From Alphaproteobacteria bacterium (GTDB lineage: Bacteria; Pseudomonadota; Alphaproteobacteria; Micavibrionales; Micavibrionaceae), in contig JAUHWR010000001.1 of the NCBI GenBank assembly GCA_030427385.1, forward strand, positions 1,116,001-1,180,000: a stretch of DNA of 64,000 nt. Reading direction: 5' to 3'. Numbering within the stretch: the stretch's first letter is position 1; each line of letters begins with the position of its first letter. The position numbers were made by a program, and so were the translations under genes. This document shows, in pieces, positions 45,719-53,943 of the stretch. The notes below the pieces were generated by a model that saw nothing but the letters and a program-made list of their open reading frames with translations, was not told the origin of the DNA and did no database searches.

Positions 45719-46654
45719 TTAAATATCATTGTGATAACAAACCTGTCTTACCATGGATTGGCATGCCATTCTTGTCTGTATATTTTGATCATGAACATCA
45801 TGCCCTCCTCCATTAATCATTATTTGTTGAGAAATTGGATACACAAACCAAATATTTGTATTAGGCGCAACCCATTGATCATCAGATCCAAAGTAAAAAG
45901 TTGTAGGGATAGATTGAAATTCTGGATTATCATGAGATAAATTGAACAGCCATCGCTTTGGAAGTTTATTCATTACCTCATTATAAAGTTGTTCGGCTAA
46001 GTATGTTTTACTTAACTCCTCTCTCCATTCTAAATCACTCTTACTCTCATAAAAGCTTGTTTCAGTCCCTTTATATCCAAATATCTTTGCCTTTTCGAAT
46101 TCCCCCTTTAAAAACAAGCTCTCTTCTTGGGCAAACATACGTTGAAAAGCTTCTTTTTTTGCACCTCTTATATTGTTAGAATTATAATATTCCAGATAAG
46201 CTCTCGCAGTTTCTGGCGAACTATCAAGAAAAACATCCCAATCTTCTTCTTCTCCTAAAAAAGGCGCGTAAGCAGAAAAACCAAGGCACTTATCCGGATT
46301 TAAACACCCATATGCCGTCATAAAAATAGCGCCGAAAGACCAACTGAAAATTTGCCATTGATCGATGTTTAGATGGCAGCGAAGCTTTTCTATATCATGA
46401 ACGTGTGAGAAAACTGTATTTGGCGCATTTTCAAAATCAAACGCTTTAGAGCAACCAAAACCACGTTGATGAAAAGTTATAATATGATGATCATCTTGTG
46501 AAAACGCCGTTAAACTTTCTAAATCGAATGTATGTCCCGACCCGCCATGTATTAATAAAAGCGGGACTCCATTTGGGTTGCCATAAGAGCACCAATATAT
46601 GGATTGATGTCCCTCCACGGGCAAATAGCCTTCTTTAAAGTTTAATAATGACAT
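45719..46654 (-). CDS. Alpha/beta hydrolase, proline-iminopeptidase-like (S33)
   Basis: The 311-residue protein has the oxyanion-hole segment LLLIHGGSGHTFD (HGGSG instead of the usual HGGPG) and FHQRGFGCSKA. The nucleophile elbow is SWSFGA, the catalytic Asp is in FGSDDQWV and the His in GGGHDVHD. It lacks a signal peptide. The S33 family cleaves N-terminal Pro or hydrolyses small amides and esters. Divergence from the methyltransferase gene and a Fur-like box at its start suggest it serves the same pathway, perhaps product release or degradation. Substrate unknown. Confidence 0.8.
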   Translation of the reverse strand: MSLLNFKEGYLPVEGHQSIYWCSYGNPNGVPLLLIHGGSGHTFDLESLTAFSQDDHHIITFHQRGFGCSKAFDFENAPNTVFSHVHDIEKLRCHLNIDQWQIFSWSFGAIFMTAYGCLNPDKCLGFSAYAPFLGEEEDWDVFLDSSPETARAYLEYYNSNNIRGAKKEAFQRMFAQEESLFLKGEFEKAKIFGYKGTETSFYESKSDLEWREELSKTYLAEQLYNEVMNKLPKRWLFNLSHDNPEFQSIPTTFYFGSDDQWVAPNTNIWFVYPISQQIMINGGGHDVHDQNIQTRMACQSMVRQVCYHNDI

Positions 46655-46662
46655 TCATTCTC
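46644..46662. promoter_or_regulatory. Fur-box-like sequence between the hydrolase and methyltransferase genes
   Basis: AATAATGACATTCATTCTC matches the 19-bp Fur consensus GATAATGATAATCATTATC at 15 positions by my count. It overlaps the hydrolase start codon and lies about 50 bp before the divergent methyltransferase start, so binding could affect both. No experimental support. Confidence 0.55.
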
Positions 46663-46711
46663 ACCTTTGATATGTCAGTATTAAGTATCTTTATAGGAAA
46701 AAGTAAAGAAA

Positions 46712-47491
46712 ATGATTTCTAATAATAAGAAAATCGCAGAACAATATACTCTTCTAAGCCAGCATTATGATGATTGGTTCTCTTTGCAATGGCCCGAACC
46801 AGCTTACAGGCAAGGAAAAGCAATAGAAAAAATCTTTAAAAACTTTCAATTACCTAACAATGCCCGCGTACTGGATTTAACATGCGGAATTGGAACACAG
46901 GCAATAGGATTAGCTTTACAAGGTTATGAAGTCGTCGCTTTAGATATAAGCGATGGACAATTAAGAAAAGCAAAAGAAGAAGCTAATAAAATAGATCCCA
47001 ACCTAAAAATTGAATGGATTTTGGGTGATGCAACAGAGCCTAAAAAATATGTTAATGGTACATTTGATGCCGTTATTTCCTTTGGCAATTCATTACCATT
47101 ATTAGGAAATGAGGAGGCAATCATTAGTTGCATGAGACAATCACAAACAATTTTAAAATCAAATGGCTTGCTCCTTGTCTCTATGCGTGACCATAGCGAA
47201 TTACGCAAAACTCGACCCTATCTTATGGGGAGCGGAAAATTAAATAATAAAGATCGACAAGGAATTTGGATTGAAACAGGTGAATGGCTGCAAGGGCAAA
47301 ATCGTTATATATCCCATATTATTTTTATAATGAGTCAACCAGAGCATAAAGAATATCATTATCCATTCCCGCCATTAGCTGCTTTAACAGCGGAAGAAAC
47401 ATTAAACCTGATTAAACAAGCCAATTTTGACACCTCAACAATGCAACGAGTCGAAGACATCAGCTTCCCAGTGTTTATTGGAAAAAAATAA
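46712..47491 (+). CDS. Class I SAM-dependent methyltransferase (copy 1)
   Basis: The 259-residue protein has motif I VLDLTCGIGTQAIGLAL, the acidic motif II in VVALDISDGQL, motif post-II WILGDATEP and DAVISFGNSLPLL. Proteins with the CGIGTQAIGLA pattern resemble glycine/sarcosine-type N-methyltransferases, so an amine acceptor is plausible. It opens a plus-strand run with the PLP enzyme (1 bp between stop and start) and a second, related methyltransferase. Substrate unknown. Confidence 0.82.
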   Translation: MISNNKKIAEQYTLLSQHYDDWFSLQWPEPAYRQGKAIEKIFKNFQLPNNARVLDLTCGIGTQAIGLALQGYEVVALDISDGQLRKAKEEANKIDPNLKIEWILGDATEPKKYVNGTFDAVISFGNSLPLLGNEEAIISCMRQSQTILKSNGLLLVSMRDHSELRKTRPYLMGSGKLNNKDRQGIWIETGEWLQGQNRYISHIIFIMSQPEHKEYHYPFPPLAALTAEETLNLIKQANFDTSTMQRVEDISFPVFIGKK

Positions 47492-47492
47492 T

Positions 47493-48605
47493 ATGAAACT
47501 TAGTACGCCCAGTCGATCAAGTGAAATAATTATGAGCGATCTTAAAGATTTACGAAATCGTGCCCTTAAAGTTTGGGATTATAATCCCGATCTTGCCATT
47601 AGCGCCAATCTAACGAATAAAACTGTCCGAATTTTAGAAGATAAATTAACAAAAATGGAAAGTGGGAACTTTACCGTTGCTGTTGAAACTGGACAGGCTG
47701 CCATTTCAACAGTGCTCTTTTCTTTTTTGAAATCTGGAGACCATGTTCTTATTCCTGATAATGTCTATGGTCCGGTTAAGCTTCTCGCTGAAAACCAATT
47801 AGCTGCATTTAACATAGATTACACCTATTATGATCCCTTAGATTTAAAAGATTTAGAATACAAAATTACCATTAATACTCGGATGATTTATTTAGAAAGT
47901 CCCGGATCATTAACTTTTGAAGTACAAGATATTGCTAAGATTGCCCAACTTGCAAAACAAAAAAACCTTATTACTGTAGTTGATAATACCTATGCAACAC
48001 CCCTCAATAGTAATCCTCTGGAATATGGAATAGATATATGCCTTCATTCTTTATCTAAACATATTACCGGAAATACCGGGGTGTTCGGAGGAAGCTTGAC
48101 TGTTAAAGAACGAGAGCATTATAAAAAAATAAAAAATATGGCTGTATTTTTAGGGCATTGGCTATCCCCTGATGATGCATTATTAACATTGAATGCATTA
48201 CCCCACCTCAAAGGCCGACTTGAGCATCAACATGACACAGCTTGTAAAGTTATTAATTTTTTAAATACACATCCATCAATTGAAAAAATATACGCTCCTT
48301 TTCTAGCCACTTCGGCTACATATTCTACATGGAATAAATTTTATAAAAAAGGATGCGGGTTATTTTCAGTATCATTAAAACCACATTATAAAGAGCAAGA
48401 TTTAGAAGGTTTTTTTAACCATCTTAAAGTTTTTAAAATTAGTTATGGATGGGGTGGTGATAATCCTCTCATCGTTCCAGGAAGAACCACACGTAGCCTT
48501 TCAAAATTTCCACCTCATTTAATTCGTATTTATTGTGGTATGGCAAAACCTAACATTTTAATTGATGACCTTGAGCAGGCTCTTTCTGGCTTGATGAAAA
48601 CATGA
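47493..48605 (+). CDS. Cys/Met-metabolism PLP enzyme (cystathionine beta-lyase/gamma-synthase family)
   Basis: The 370-residue protein belongs to the transsulfuration fold-type I family. It has VETGQAAISTVLFSFLKSGDHVL, an Asp in VVDNTYATP that binds the pyridine nitrogen, and the PLP Lys in LHSLSKHITGNTG. The closest general pattern is MetC-like. Family members do beta- or gamma-elimination or replacement on Cys, cystathionine or activated homoserine. The ATG at 47493 directly follows the methyltransferase stop; the upstream part of the longer frame overlaps that gene. Tight packing argues for a shared pathway. Confidence 0.85.
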   Translation: MKLSTPSRSSEIIMSDLKDLRNRALKVWDYNPDLAISANLTNKTVRILEDKLTKMESGNFTVAVETGQAAISTVLFSFLKSGDHVLIPDNVYGPVKLLAENQLAAFNIDYTYYDPLDLKDLEYKITINTRMIYLESPGSLTFEVQDIAKIAQLAKQKNLITVVDNTYATPLNSNPLEYGIDICLHSLSKHITGNTGVFGGSLTVKEREHYKKIKNMAVFLGHWLSPDDALLTLNALPHLKGRLEHQHDTACKVINFLNTHPSIEKIYAPFLATSATYSTWNKFYKKGCGLFSVSLKPHYKEQDLEGFFNHLKVFKISYGWGGDNPLIVPGRTTRSLSKFPPHLIRIYCGMAKPNILIDDLEQALSGLMKT

Positions 48606-49393
48606 AAAAAACAATAAAATATGATCCCGTTGCTATAGCAACTTTATATGACGATATAGCAGCTATCTATGCTGATTATTATGAGGATTACAATGAAGCC
48701 ATTCGAAAGCAAGGCGCTGATCTAGCGAAGGTTATACAAACGCAAGGTATATACAATAACGCTAAAATTCTTGATTGTTCATGTGGAATAGGTACGCAAG
48801 CAATAGGCTTAGCTTTGGAAGGCTTTAATGTTTCAGGATGTGATATTAGTCCTGGTTCAATAAAAAAAGCCGAAGAAAACGCAAAATCTAAGTTTGTAGA
48901 TATTCCGTTCAAAACAGTCGATATGCGTTTTTTATCAAAAATATATAATGAGCGTTTTAGCGTTGTACTTTCATGTGGCAATAGTATCGCGCATCTTCTT
49001 ACCGATGAAGATTTAAAATTTTTCTTTGAAAGCGTCAAGAAAACTATTGAACCCGGCGGTATATTTTTGGTTGCGTTAACAGACCATGAGAAAAATATAC
49101 GAGAAGAAGGGGTTTTCTACGACCCTCATGTTAAAGAAGCAGACGATTTTAGAACTGTTAACTTTCAACTCTGGAAATGGATTGTGAAAGGTCTTGTTTA
49201 CATTTGTGATGATTACACTGTCCTAGACTATGGAAAAAATCAAAAGATTAAAAAAGTTTCGGCCACCTTTAGAATATGGCATAAAAAAGTTCTATTTTCA
49301 AAAGCAGAAGAATATGGTTTTTCAAATTGCCAATGGCTCTTACCACAAGAAACAGGGCACCATAATCCAATTTTTATTGCCCAAGCAATATAG
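48602..49393 (+). CDS. Class I SAM-dependent methyltransferase (copy 2)
   Basis: The 263-residue protein shares with copy 1 the motif CGIGTQAIGLALEG, preceded by ILDCS, an acidic loop CDISPGSIKKA and VVLSCGNSIAHLL. The ATGA overlap with the PLP enzyme gene shows translational coupling. The C-terminal part differs from copy 1, which suggests a different acceptor or a different methylation step. The gene converges on the asparagine-synthase gene, with 2 bp between stops. Confidence 0.82.
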   Translation: MKKTIKYDPVAIATLYDDIAAIYADYYEDYNEAIRKQGADLAKVIQTQGIYNNAKILDCSCGIGTQAIGLALEGFNVSGCDISPGSIKKAEENAKSKFVDIPFKTVDMRFLSKIYNERFSVVLSCGNSIAHLLTDEDLKFFFESVKKTIEPGGIFLVALTDHEKNIREEGVFYDPHVKEADDFRTVNFQLWKWIVKGLVYICDDYTVLDYGKNQKIKKVSATFRIWHKKVLFSKAEEYGFSNCQWLLPQETGHHNPIFIAQAI

Positions 49394-49395
49394 AA

Positions 49396-51183
49396 TTATC
49401 TCAGATAATCTGCTTGTCGTTCTATAATTTCATTCAAAATGTATAAACGATAGAATATTGAGCATTGAGTTGAAGTTCCATTTTGCCAAAGTTCTTTCAA
49501 ATACGACATATTTATGAAGCCTAGTTGATTTAAACCGCTTTCTTCTTCAAAAATATGCTCAATCAGTTTTCCAAAAGCTTCAGTTTTATAAATAGTATTA
49601 GAAATAGGAAAGCCCGCCTTTTTACGATTTATAATTTTTTCAGGAACAACCCCTTTTAGAGCTTCTTTAAAAATCCATTTTTCACATCCGTTAAAATGCT
49701 TATATTTAGAAGGGACCTGAAAAGCCATTTCAACTATGTCCAGTTCCGCAAGTGGACTTCTAACTTCCACGCTATGTGCCATAGACGCTTGGTCCATTTG
49801 TTTAAATTCGCAAACCGGATAAATACCATGAAAATTCATGAGACATGCAAGCTGTGCTGGATCACTGCAATCATTTTTATAAAGATCAATGATTGGTTGC
49901 ATTGATGCACAGAAGTTTTGTTCTGGCGTTAAATCAGGCATTAACCGTTCCAAATCAATATTATTCAACCCATTAAATTTTTTAAAATAAGATGACACTA
50001 AATTATCAACTGGCGTATCTTTTAAAAGATGACCATGCCCGTAACCATCAAAAATTTCGTCGGGCCCATTACCACTAAATGCCACGCGATAATTTTTATC
50101 TGATATAACACTAAATAAATTATATAGACTTGCTGCTTCAGGAGCACCATGTGGCTCAGAACAAACTTCACTCCATTTTTTTAGATTTTTACAATAATCC
50201 TCAGGAGTGAGAGCAATTTCTGTGTGCTTTGTCCTCATGACGTTGGCTACATAGCGCGCATACTTAAACTCATTATAAGAAATATCATTAGAGTTATCAG
50301 GATCTACTAAACCAATTGAATAAGTTGATAGTGTTAATCCCTTTTTCTTAGCAAAGGCAACCACAGTAGTAGAATCAATCCCCCCACTCAATAAATGTGC
50401 ATATGGAACTTCAAGGTTAAATAAACGGTAGCAACTAGCTTCAACCGCTTCATATAACGACTGCTTTAAATTCTTTTGGTCACTAATACTTAGTTCTGCG
50501 TACTGCCTGACAGGCACTGTATAATAACGGTCAATATTAAAATTATTATTTCTATAAGACCATGTTATTGAGCACCCACTCTCTAATTTTTTAATTTGCT
50601 TAATATGTGTATCTCTACCAAAGATGAACATAATACCTATCATTTGAGATATTGCATTTACGTCCCACTCCCTCTCGACCTCTGGTATTTGGATTAAGGC
50701 TTCTATATCAGAGGCGAAAAAAAGCCCCCCCTGCACTTTCATGTAATAGAGTGGCTTTTGACCAGTAGGATCGACAGCAATAAACGCGACCTGATCTTTT
50801 TCGTTATAAATACAAAATGAAAACATCCCTTTTATATATTTTAAACAATCTTGCCCCCATTTTAGATACGCCGCTAGTACAGTTTCAGTATCACATGATG
50901 TTTTAAAGTTGTAAGAATCTAAATATTGGCGTAACTCTAAATGATTATAGACTTCACCGTTAAACACAATAATATGAGCACTTTGCTTATTATAGAATGG
51001 CATGTCTGCTTCAGTATTTAGATGATCTGTAATGCGAAGCCTTGCCGCTCCTAAATATGCGCCCTCTAACGCATAAACTTTCTGAAAATCAGGCCCACGA
51101 GAACGCATAACATTAAGCATACCGTTCACGACACATGAAGTATTTCCATCTCTATTTCCAATAAATCCAGCTATTCCACACAT
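49396..51183 (-). CDS. asnB: Asparagine synthase (glutamine-hydrolysing) homologue
   Basis: The 595-residue protein has an N-terminal glutaminase domain with the nucleophile Cys2 (MCGIAGFIGN, then FNGEVYNHLELR). It has an ATP-pyrophosphatase synthetase domain with the PP-loop LLSGGIDSTTVVAFA and AFSGNGPDEIFDGYG. The last motif has Asn-Gly-Pro where AsnB normally has Asp-Gly-Gly/Ala, so substrate preference may differ. In secondary metabolism such enzymes form amides. It is divergent from methyltransferase 3, with a Fur-like box between. A housekeeping asparagine synthetase is the alternative. Confidence 0.85.
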   Translation of the reverse strand: MCGIAGFIGNRDGNTSCVVNGMLNVMRSRGPDFQKVYALEGAYLGAARLRITDHLNTEADMPFYNKQSAHIIVFNGEVYNHLELRQYLDSYNFKTSCDTETVLAAYLKWGQDCLKYIKGMFSFCIYNEKDQVAFIAVDPTGQKPLYYMKVQGGLFFASDIEALIQIPEVEREWDVNAISQMIGIMFIFGRDTHIKQIKKLESGCSITWSYRNNNFNIDRYYTVPVRQYAELSISDQKNLKQSLYEAVEASCYRLFNLEVPYAHLLSGGIDSTTVVAFAKKKGLTLSTYSIGLVDPDNSNDISYNEFKYARYVANVMRTKHTEIALTPEDYCKNLKKWSEVCSEPHGAPEAASLYNLFSVISDKNYRVAFSGNGPDEIFDGYGHGHLLKDTPVDNLVSSYFKKFNGLNNIDLERLMPDLTPEQNFCASMQPIIDLYKNDCSDPAQLACLMNFHGIYPVCEFKQMDQASMAHSVEVRSPLAELDIVEMAFQVPSKYKHFNGCEKWIFKEALKGVVPEKIINRKKAGFPISNTIYKTEAFGKLIEHIFEEESGLNQLGFINMSYLKELWQNGTSTQCSIFYRLYILNEIIERQADYLR

Positions 51184-51219
51184 TTAATATTTTACTTGTA
51201 ATGAAGGTTTGGAGACCAT

Positions 51220-51238
51220 ATAAATGAAAATCATTCTC
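51220..51238. promoter_or_regulatory. Fur-box-like palindrome between asnB homologue and methyltransferase 3
   Basis: TGAAAATCATTCTCA (51225-51239) is nearly the 7-1-7 Fur repeat TGATAATNATTATCA, with two symmetric mismatches. In the 19-bp form it matches about 14 positions. It is 37 bp from the asnB start and 28 bp from the methyltransferase start, where a repressor would block both promoters. Confidence 0.65.
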
Positions 51239-51266
51239 AATAACAAGACTTTTTTAGGAATAAATA

Positions 51267-51950
51267 ATGGCGGCAGAAAAATTAATACAAGAATGGTGGT
51301 TAGAGCCTAACCAAGGCGATGCATCATTGGAAGAAGATCACGTGGATTTTTGGCAAGATGTCCTTAACAATGTCATTGACCAATCTTTAACACATAAAAA
51401 TGTTCTTGATTTTGGTTGTAATCGTGGTGGTCTTCTAAAAATGTTGCACGAAACTTTTTCTCTCAACAAAGGCGTTGGTGTTGATATCGCTCAAGAATCA
51501 ATAAATGTGGCTAATTCACGCATTCAGAATGAACCAATTAAATACTTGGCTCTTACTGATCTATCACAATTTCAAGAAGAGTTTGATATAGCGATAAGTA
51601 CAGCTGTTATTTACCTCATACAAGATATAAAAAATCACGCTCAACAAATTTATGGAGCTCTAAAACCTAATGGCGTTTATTATGTGACCCACCCTGATTA
51701 CACTCAATCTGCTGGCGGAAAAGTTTTAATGGAAGAAATTAAAAAGTTTTCCGCAACTGAAGTTGCTACAAATACATTAGATGATATTGCCAATGCTTTT
51801 GAAGAAGTAGGCTTTCAAGTCTCTATTAAAAAAATGCAACCATCTCGTTATTTCTCGCACACAAAGCATTCGACTTGGTATCGTTCAATTTACGACTGCA
51901 TTCATCACGAATACAACGAACGTTATGTCTTTAAACTTGTAAAATTATAA
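51267..51950 (+). CDS. Class I SAM-dependent methyltransferase (copy 3)
   Basis: The 227-residue protein has motif I VLDFGCNRGGLLKML, acidic motif GVGVDIAQESI and YGALKPNGVYYVTHPDY. It is not closely similar to copies 1 and 2 and looks like a general small-molecule methyltransferase. The fusion gene starts 19 bp after its stop, so the two are cotranscribed behind the Fur-like box. Acceptor unknown. Confidence 0.8.
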   Translation: MAAEKLIQEWWLEPNQGDASLEEDHVDFWQDVLNNVIDQSLTHKNVLDFGCNRGGLLKMLHETFSLNKGVGVDIAQESINVANSRIQNEPIKYLALTDLSQFQEEFDIAISTAVIYLIQDIKNHAQQIYGALKPNGVYYVTHPDYTQSAGGKVLMEEIKKFSATEVATNTLDDIANAFEEVGFQVSIKKMQPSRYFSHTKHSTWYRSIYDCIHHEYNERYVFKLVKL

Positions 51951-51969
51951 AATTTTGAAAAATAATAAT

Positions 51970-53781
51970 ATGTATAATTACAGTGATATAGAGTTCATTA
52001 AAAATGAAATTTTTAAGTTTGGACATCAGATTATCTCTACAAAAGATTTGTCACCTGAAAACGATAATTTTCATCAAGCTCGCTACAAACTATACGATCT
52101 TGCAAAAATAGAAGTTACAGCAGACATTCTTGAGAACATAAGAAATGATCAAAAGCTTCAAAACCTAATTAAGCAAATCTTCCCAATCTCATGCGAGGCC
52201 GGAATTCACGAAGAGTGTTTTATAGCTGAGCAACTTTTAAAAAAAGACAATCTGACATTCGGACATATTTTTAGAAATTATCATGGTGAAATATACGAAG
52301 CTTTGATGAACGATGAATTAAAGTTTTTAGAATCACAAGAAAATATTTCAATGTCAGATGAGCATATTACTTATATTGGCGGAGGCGCATTACCAATTCC
52401 TGCAATGTTATTGGCACAAAAAACAGGATGCAAAATTACGATTATTGATCCGCATACACCATCATGTATTGTATCACAAAATTTAATAAAGCGCATCGGT
52501 TTGGATCACTTGATAACGATCGTTGCGGCATCAGGTCAATCCTATGACTATACTAATACTTCACTGGTTTTTACGGCAAATTGGATACCAGACAAAGCCG
52601 GGATTTTTTCAAGATTAACTGAATTCAACAATCTTAAGTATGTTATCTTTCGTTCTGCGGCTGAGGATAGCCTTAGCTTTATCATCAACGATTTTGTAAA
52701 TATATGCGATGTTTGTGATAAAGGCCTTAATTTAGTTTACAAGACAAAAAAACGTGAAGATATCTCTCTTATTTCATTAATTTTGAATAAACAAATTGAA
52801 GAAGAACCTTGTGTGCATAAGGCCCCTTGTCCAAAATTTAGAACGCCACGAATTATTAATGAAATGACGGATTTAATAGGGAATACGCCTATGCTTCGTC
52901 TCGATCCGAATAAAACGGGTTTGAAGCATATTGATCTCTACGCCAAATTGGAACACTTAAATCCTTTTGGATCAATCAAAGATCGTACAGCATGGGGTAT
53001 GCTCAAACCGCATATAAATGATTTAAAAGAGAAAAAGAAATCTATTCTGGAGTTATCAAGTGGTAATGCTGCGAGAGGTCTTCAGGCGATTGCCTCAATA
53101 AATGGCTTACAACTTGAAACAGTTAGCAATCGAATTCGTGTTCATGAAATGCGTGACATGTTACAGTTGCAAGGAGCTAAGGTAACACCTATGGCAGAAG
53201 ATTTGGATTCTTCTGATGCTTATGCTGCTTTAAAGGCCGTAGATATTAGAGCTGAAAAAGATAAAGATCACTTTTTTTATACAGATCAATATCGTAATCC
53301 AAATAATGATGGGACTCATTATTCTCATACAGGTCAAGAGATTATTGAAGATTTGGGATCAGTTGATTATTTTATTGGATCTGTTGGGACAGCTGGCTCA
53401 ACTATGGGCATATCAAGACGATTAAAAGAGCAAAACTTTGACCTTGATATAACAGGTGTTATTTCAGAAAAAGATGATTATGTTCCCGGCTTGCGTCACA
53501 AAGATGAAATATTTGACATAGGACCTTTTAAAGAAAACTATTATTCGCGTTTAATCGATATTGACGTTCAAAATGCCATTGACGGTATTTTAGAGCTGAC
53601 ACGTGATTATGGTGTCATGGCAGGACCCTCTAGTGGGGCTACTTATGTCGCCGCAATTCGTCACCTCAGAGAGGTGGATAAGACCTTATCAAGTAAGAAA
53701 ACAGCAGTCTTTGTCGTTTGCGATAGGGCAGAAATGTATTTTAGCTGGATAAAAGTTAGACGTCCTGATTTGTTTCAATAA
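51970..53781 (+). CDS. Nicotianamine-synthase-like / cysteine-synthase-like fusion protein
   Basis: The 603-residue protein (from the ATG at 51970; a TTG at 51955 is in frame) has two parts. Residues 1 to about 285 have a helical N-terminus and a Rossmann-like SAM-binding segment TYIGGGALPIPAMLLAQKTG followed by IIDPHTPSCIVSQNLI. This pattern matches nicotianamine synthase-like enzymes (NAS, CntL). Residues 295-603 are a PLP fold-type II cysteine-synthase/cystathionine beta-synthase domain: LIGNTPMLRL, PLP Lys337 in FGSIKDRTAWG, the loop LSSGNAARGL, and SVGTAGSTMG binding the cofactor phosphate. NAS-type enzymes transfer aminobutyrate from SAM. Cysteine-synthase-type enzymes such as SbnA make C-N bonds onto a serine-derived acrylate. 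The combination suggests an aminopolycarboxylate product. The domain calls are from visible motifs; the product is inferred. Confidence 0.75.
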   Translation: MYNYSDIEFIKNEIFKFGHQIISTKDLSPENDNFHQARYKLYDLAKIEVTADILENIRNDQKLQNLIKQIFPISCEAGIHEECFIAEQLLKKDNLTFGHIFRNYHGEIYEALMNDELKFLESQENISMSDEHITYIGGGALPIPAMLLAQKTGCKITIIDPHTPSCIVSQNLIKRIGLDHLITIVAASGQSYDYTNTSLVFTANWIPDKAGIFSRLTEFNNLKYVIFRSAAEDSLSFIINDFVNICDVCDKGLNLVYKTKKREDISLISLILNKQIEEEPCVHKAPCPKFRTPRIINEMTDLIGNTPMLRLDPNKTGLKHIDLYAKLEHLNPFGSIKDRTAWGMLKPHINDLKEKKKSILELSSGNAARGLQAIASINGLQLETVSNRIRVHEMRDMLQLQGAKVTPMAEDLDSSDAYAALKAVDIRAEKDKDHFFYTDQYRNPNNDGTHYSHTGQEIIEDLGSVDYFIGSVGTAGSTMGISRRLKEQNFDLDITGVISEKDDYVPGLRHKDEIFDIGPFKENYYSRLIDIDVQNAIDGILELTRDYGVMAGPSSGATYVAAIRHLREVDKTLSSKKTAVFVVCDRAEMYFSWIKVRRPDLFQ

Positions 53782-53943
53782 TCCTTTACAACTATTCGTG
53801 AATTGATTAGCTCTTATTCTTCTTAAGAGACATCAGTCTCAATTATATTTTCATATTTACATAAAATGCCATTTTAAATTTTATTCTTTTTAATCATATT
53901 AGAAGAAGATCATATATTAACTATTATTAACGGGGGTGTGTAT

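Noticed and set aside
51267-53781. Ergothioneine or ovothiol pathway
   Set aside because: There is no sulfoxide synthase (EgtB/OvoA) or EgtD-type protein; the methyltransferase and PLP motifs do not match those pathways.
51267-53781. Complete opine-metallophore (staphylopine-type) operon
   Set aside because: No opine dehydrogenase, histidine racemase or transporter genes are present, so only partial analogy is justified.
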